NCBI GenBank assembly: GCA_013373205.1 | Contig: JABXIG010000011.1 | Span: forward strand, 232,523 to 296,522 | DNA: 64,000 bases | Direction: 5' to 3' | DNA from: Methylocystaceae bacterium | GTDB taxonomy: Bacteria; Pseudomonadota; Alphaproteobacteria; Rhodospirillales; Terasakiellaceae | In this document: piece after piece, positions 63,007-64,000 of the stretch | How the letters are laid out: each line of letters starts with the position of its first letter | How positions within the stretch are numbered: position 1 is the stretch's first letter | Made by a program: the position numbers and the translations under genes | Notes under the pieces: model-generated | Seen by the model: only the letters and a program-made list of their open reading frames with translations | Told to the model about the DNA's origin: nothing | Databases searched by the model: none

Positions 63007-63828
63007 ATGGAACTGAATAAAATCGTTGCTAGTCTTTTACTGGTCTTGGTTACATTTGGCACCGCTTATGCTGATCCACTTCTATCGGATAAGCTAAAGT
63101 CGCTACATCTCACATCAAGTGAAAAAAGGTTGTTGGAGAAAGTGAAAGCGACATCCAAGGATGCCAGCAATATCACTTTGGCAACGTTTCCAGACCTGAT
63201 CGCAGCTTATGGTGAAAAGGCGGCATCACAGAAAAAATTGGAGGATCTGAACCTTGCTGTTGATCTTGTGATTGCCTTAAACCAAGATCAAAAGGTCTTG
63301 AGCGATGCCATGGCTGCAGAAATTGCAGACTATCTGGTTTATCCCTTGCGGAGCAAAGATAATTGGGAAGAAGAAAGTAAGATCATTGAACGGACAATAC
63401 CGATCTTTGTCAAAGGCAACGACTATGACAGTGGAGCGGTTTACGCGATGCAAATCGGTGATGCGTATCGTAAGGCCAAGCAATTGGACAAAGCCTTGGC
63501 TCTTTTGAACGATGCGTTAATCTATGCTGAAAAAGCCCTCGGCCCAGATCACGTGTATCTTAAAGATTATTTTAATTCGCTTGGGAAGGTTCATCATCAA
63601 AGAGGGGAAGCCGATGATGCAATTCGATATTACAAACGAGCAGAAGAAGTTTTGAAAAATGCAAAGAAACCTGACGAGAAACTGATGGCCTATTACGGGC
63701 TTAAGGTTGCTGTTGTTTTGGAATCAGATGGACGAAAAGAGGAAGCCGCTGCACAGATCGAATATTTGAAATCCACATACAGTAAAACTGCCCTGCAATG
63801 GGCCTTTCGCGAAATGCAGCCACATTGA
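63007..63828 (+). CDS. Secreted TPR-repeat protein
   Basis: 273 residues with a signal peptide (ELNKIVASLLLVLVTFGTAY, cleaved near AYA-DP). The middle and C-terminal parts are helical, with tetratricopeptide repeats at about 140-235: GAVYAMQIGDAYRKAKQLDK, ALGPDHVYLKDYFNSLGKVH and GEADDAIRYYKRAEEVLKNA. The KALGPDH sequence is typical of TPR_12-type repeats. It should act in the periplasm as a protein-binding scaffold. Partners are unknown. Confidence 0.75.
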   Translation: MELNKIVASLLLVLVTFGTAYADPLLSDKLKSLHLTSSEKRLLEKVKATSKDASNITLATFPDLIAAYGEKAASQKKLEDLNLAVDLVIALNQDQKVLSDAMAAEIADYLVYPLRSKDNWEEESKIIERTIPIFVKGNDYDSGAVYAMQIGDAYRKAKQLDKALALLNDALIYAEKALGPDHVYLKDYFNSLGKVHHQRGEADDAIRYYKRAEEVLKNAKKPDEKLMAYYGLKVAVVLESDGRKEEAAAQIEYLKSTYSKTALQWAFREMQPH

Positions 63829-63921
63829 CGCGCTGTTACAAGTTTCGGGAACACATACCTAATTAAATTTCGTGTGCGTTGTCTAATAGCGGCCCTTCTT
63901 GTCAAGCTCCAATTTGTCATC

Positions 63922-64000
63922 TCAGCCGGGTTCACGGTTGTCTTCGCGGTCTGATGGTCTTTGTTTTACGGGTAAAGACCGCCGCATGATGGCTTTCAAA
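63922..64000 (-). CDS. Possible C-terminal end of a gene entering from the right edge
   Basis: A minus-strand frame stays open from the window edge to a TGA at 63922-63924 and ends in a charged tail (PSDREDNREPG). With only 26 codons visible, this could be chance. No family can be named. Confidence 0.2.
   Translation of the reverse strand, partial: LKAIMRRSLPVKQRPSDREDNREPG

Noticed and set aside
1..64000. CRISPR arrays, tRNA or rRNA genes, prophage, integrases or complete insertion sequences
   Set aside because: No regularly spaced repeats, cloverleaf-type gene, rRNA core sequence, transposase or integrase motif was found on reading both strands.

Overview
The window comes from a moderate-GC alphaproteobacterium, probably a free-living, motile, marine or aquatic member of the Rhodospirillales. 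This placement is inferred from the gene families (PaaN rather than PaaZ, ornithine-lipid acyltransferases, a urt-ure block in alphaproteobacterial order, many PAS/GGDEF and chemotaxis proteins) and has not been tested by phylogeny. No tRNA, rRNA, CRISPR array, complete insertion sequence or prophage is visible.

Layout. 1-6.7 kb: a phenylacetate-catabolism cluster arranged divergently. paaH (cut by the window edge), paaG, paaF and a PaaA/PaaC-like ferritin-fold gene lie on the minus strand; a flavodoxin, paaN, paaY and a MarR regulator lie on the plus strand. 7-10.4 kb: a large REC-PAS-GGDEF-EAL protein. 10.4-18 kb: cobalamin-related functions. These are bluB and a minus-strand nikKMLQO-type metal importer (17.6 to 14.2 kb) headed by a clear cobalamin riboswitch, with a CinA-like protein and an unrecognised 554-residue protein between them. 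18-31.6 kb: YceI and a cytochrome b561-YceI fusion, an HD-GYP-like protein lacking its HD histidine, a chemotaxis receptor, a DHH phosphoesterase, a PAS-GGDEF cyclase, a hybrid histidine kinase, olsB-olsA, an SMR exporter and a cyclic-nucleotide-binding protein.

31.6-47.5 kb: the centrepiece is a nitrogen block. A membrane-anchored UrtA-like protein is translationally coupled to a hybrid histidine kinase and is followed by a convergent OmpR-type regulator. Next come a good sigma-54 promoter, urtABCDE, and then ureD-A-B-C-E-F-G. The arrangement suggests dedicated extracytoplasmic sensing of urea or a related amide next to urea import and hydrolysis. A chemotaxis receptor follows at 47.7 kb.

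49.8-57.8 kb: a GntR/FCD regulator faces an operon for 4-hydroxyproline catabolism (epimerase, FAD oxidase/dehydrogenase, deaminase, semialdehyde dehydrogenase) through a 26-base near-perfect palindrome. The operon ends with an ornithine-cyclodeaminase-family reductase coupled to an iron-sulfur serine-dehydratase-like enzyme. That enzyme keeps its cluster cysteines but has a changed substrate motif. It is the best candidate for an undescribed activity, possibly 3-hydroxyproline dehydration. 57.9-62 kb: an RND efflux pair. 62-64 kb: a Nudix protein, a doubtful small ORF, a secreted TPR protein and the window edge.
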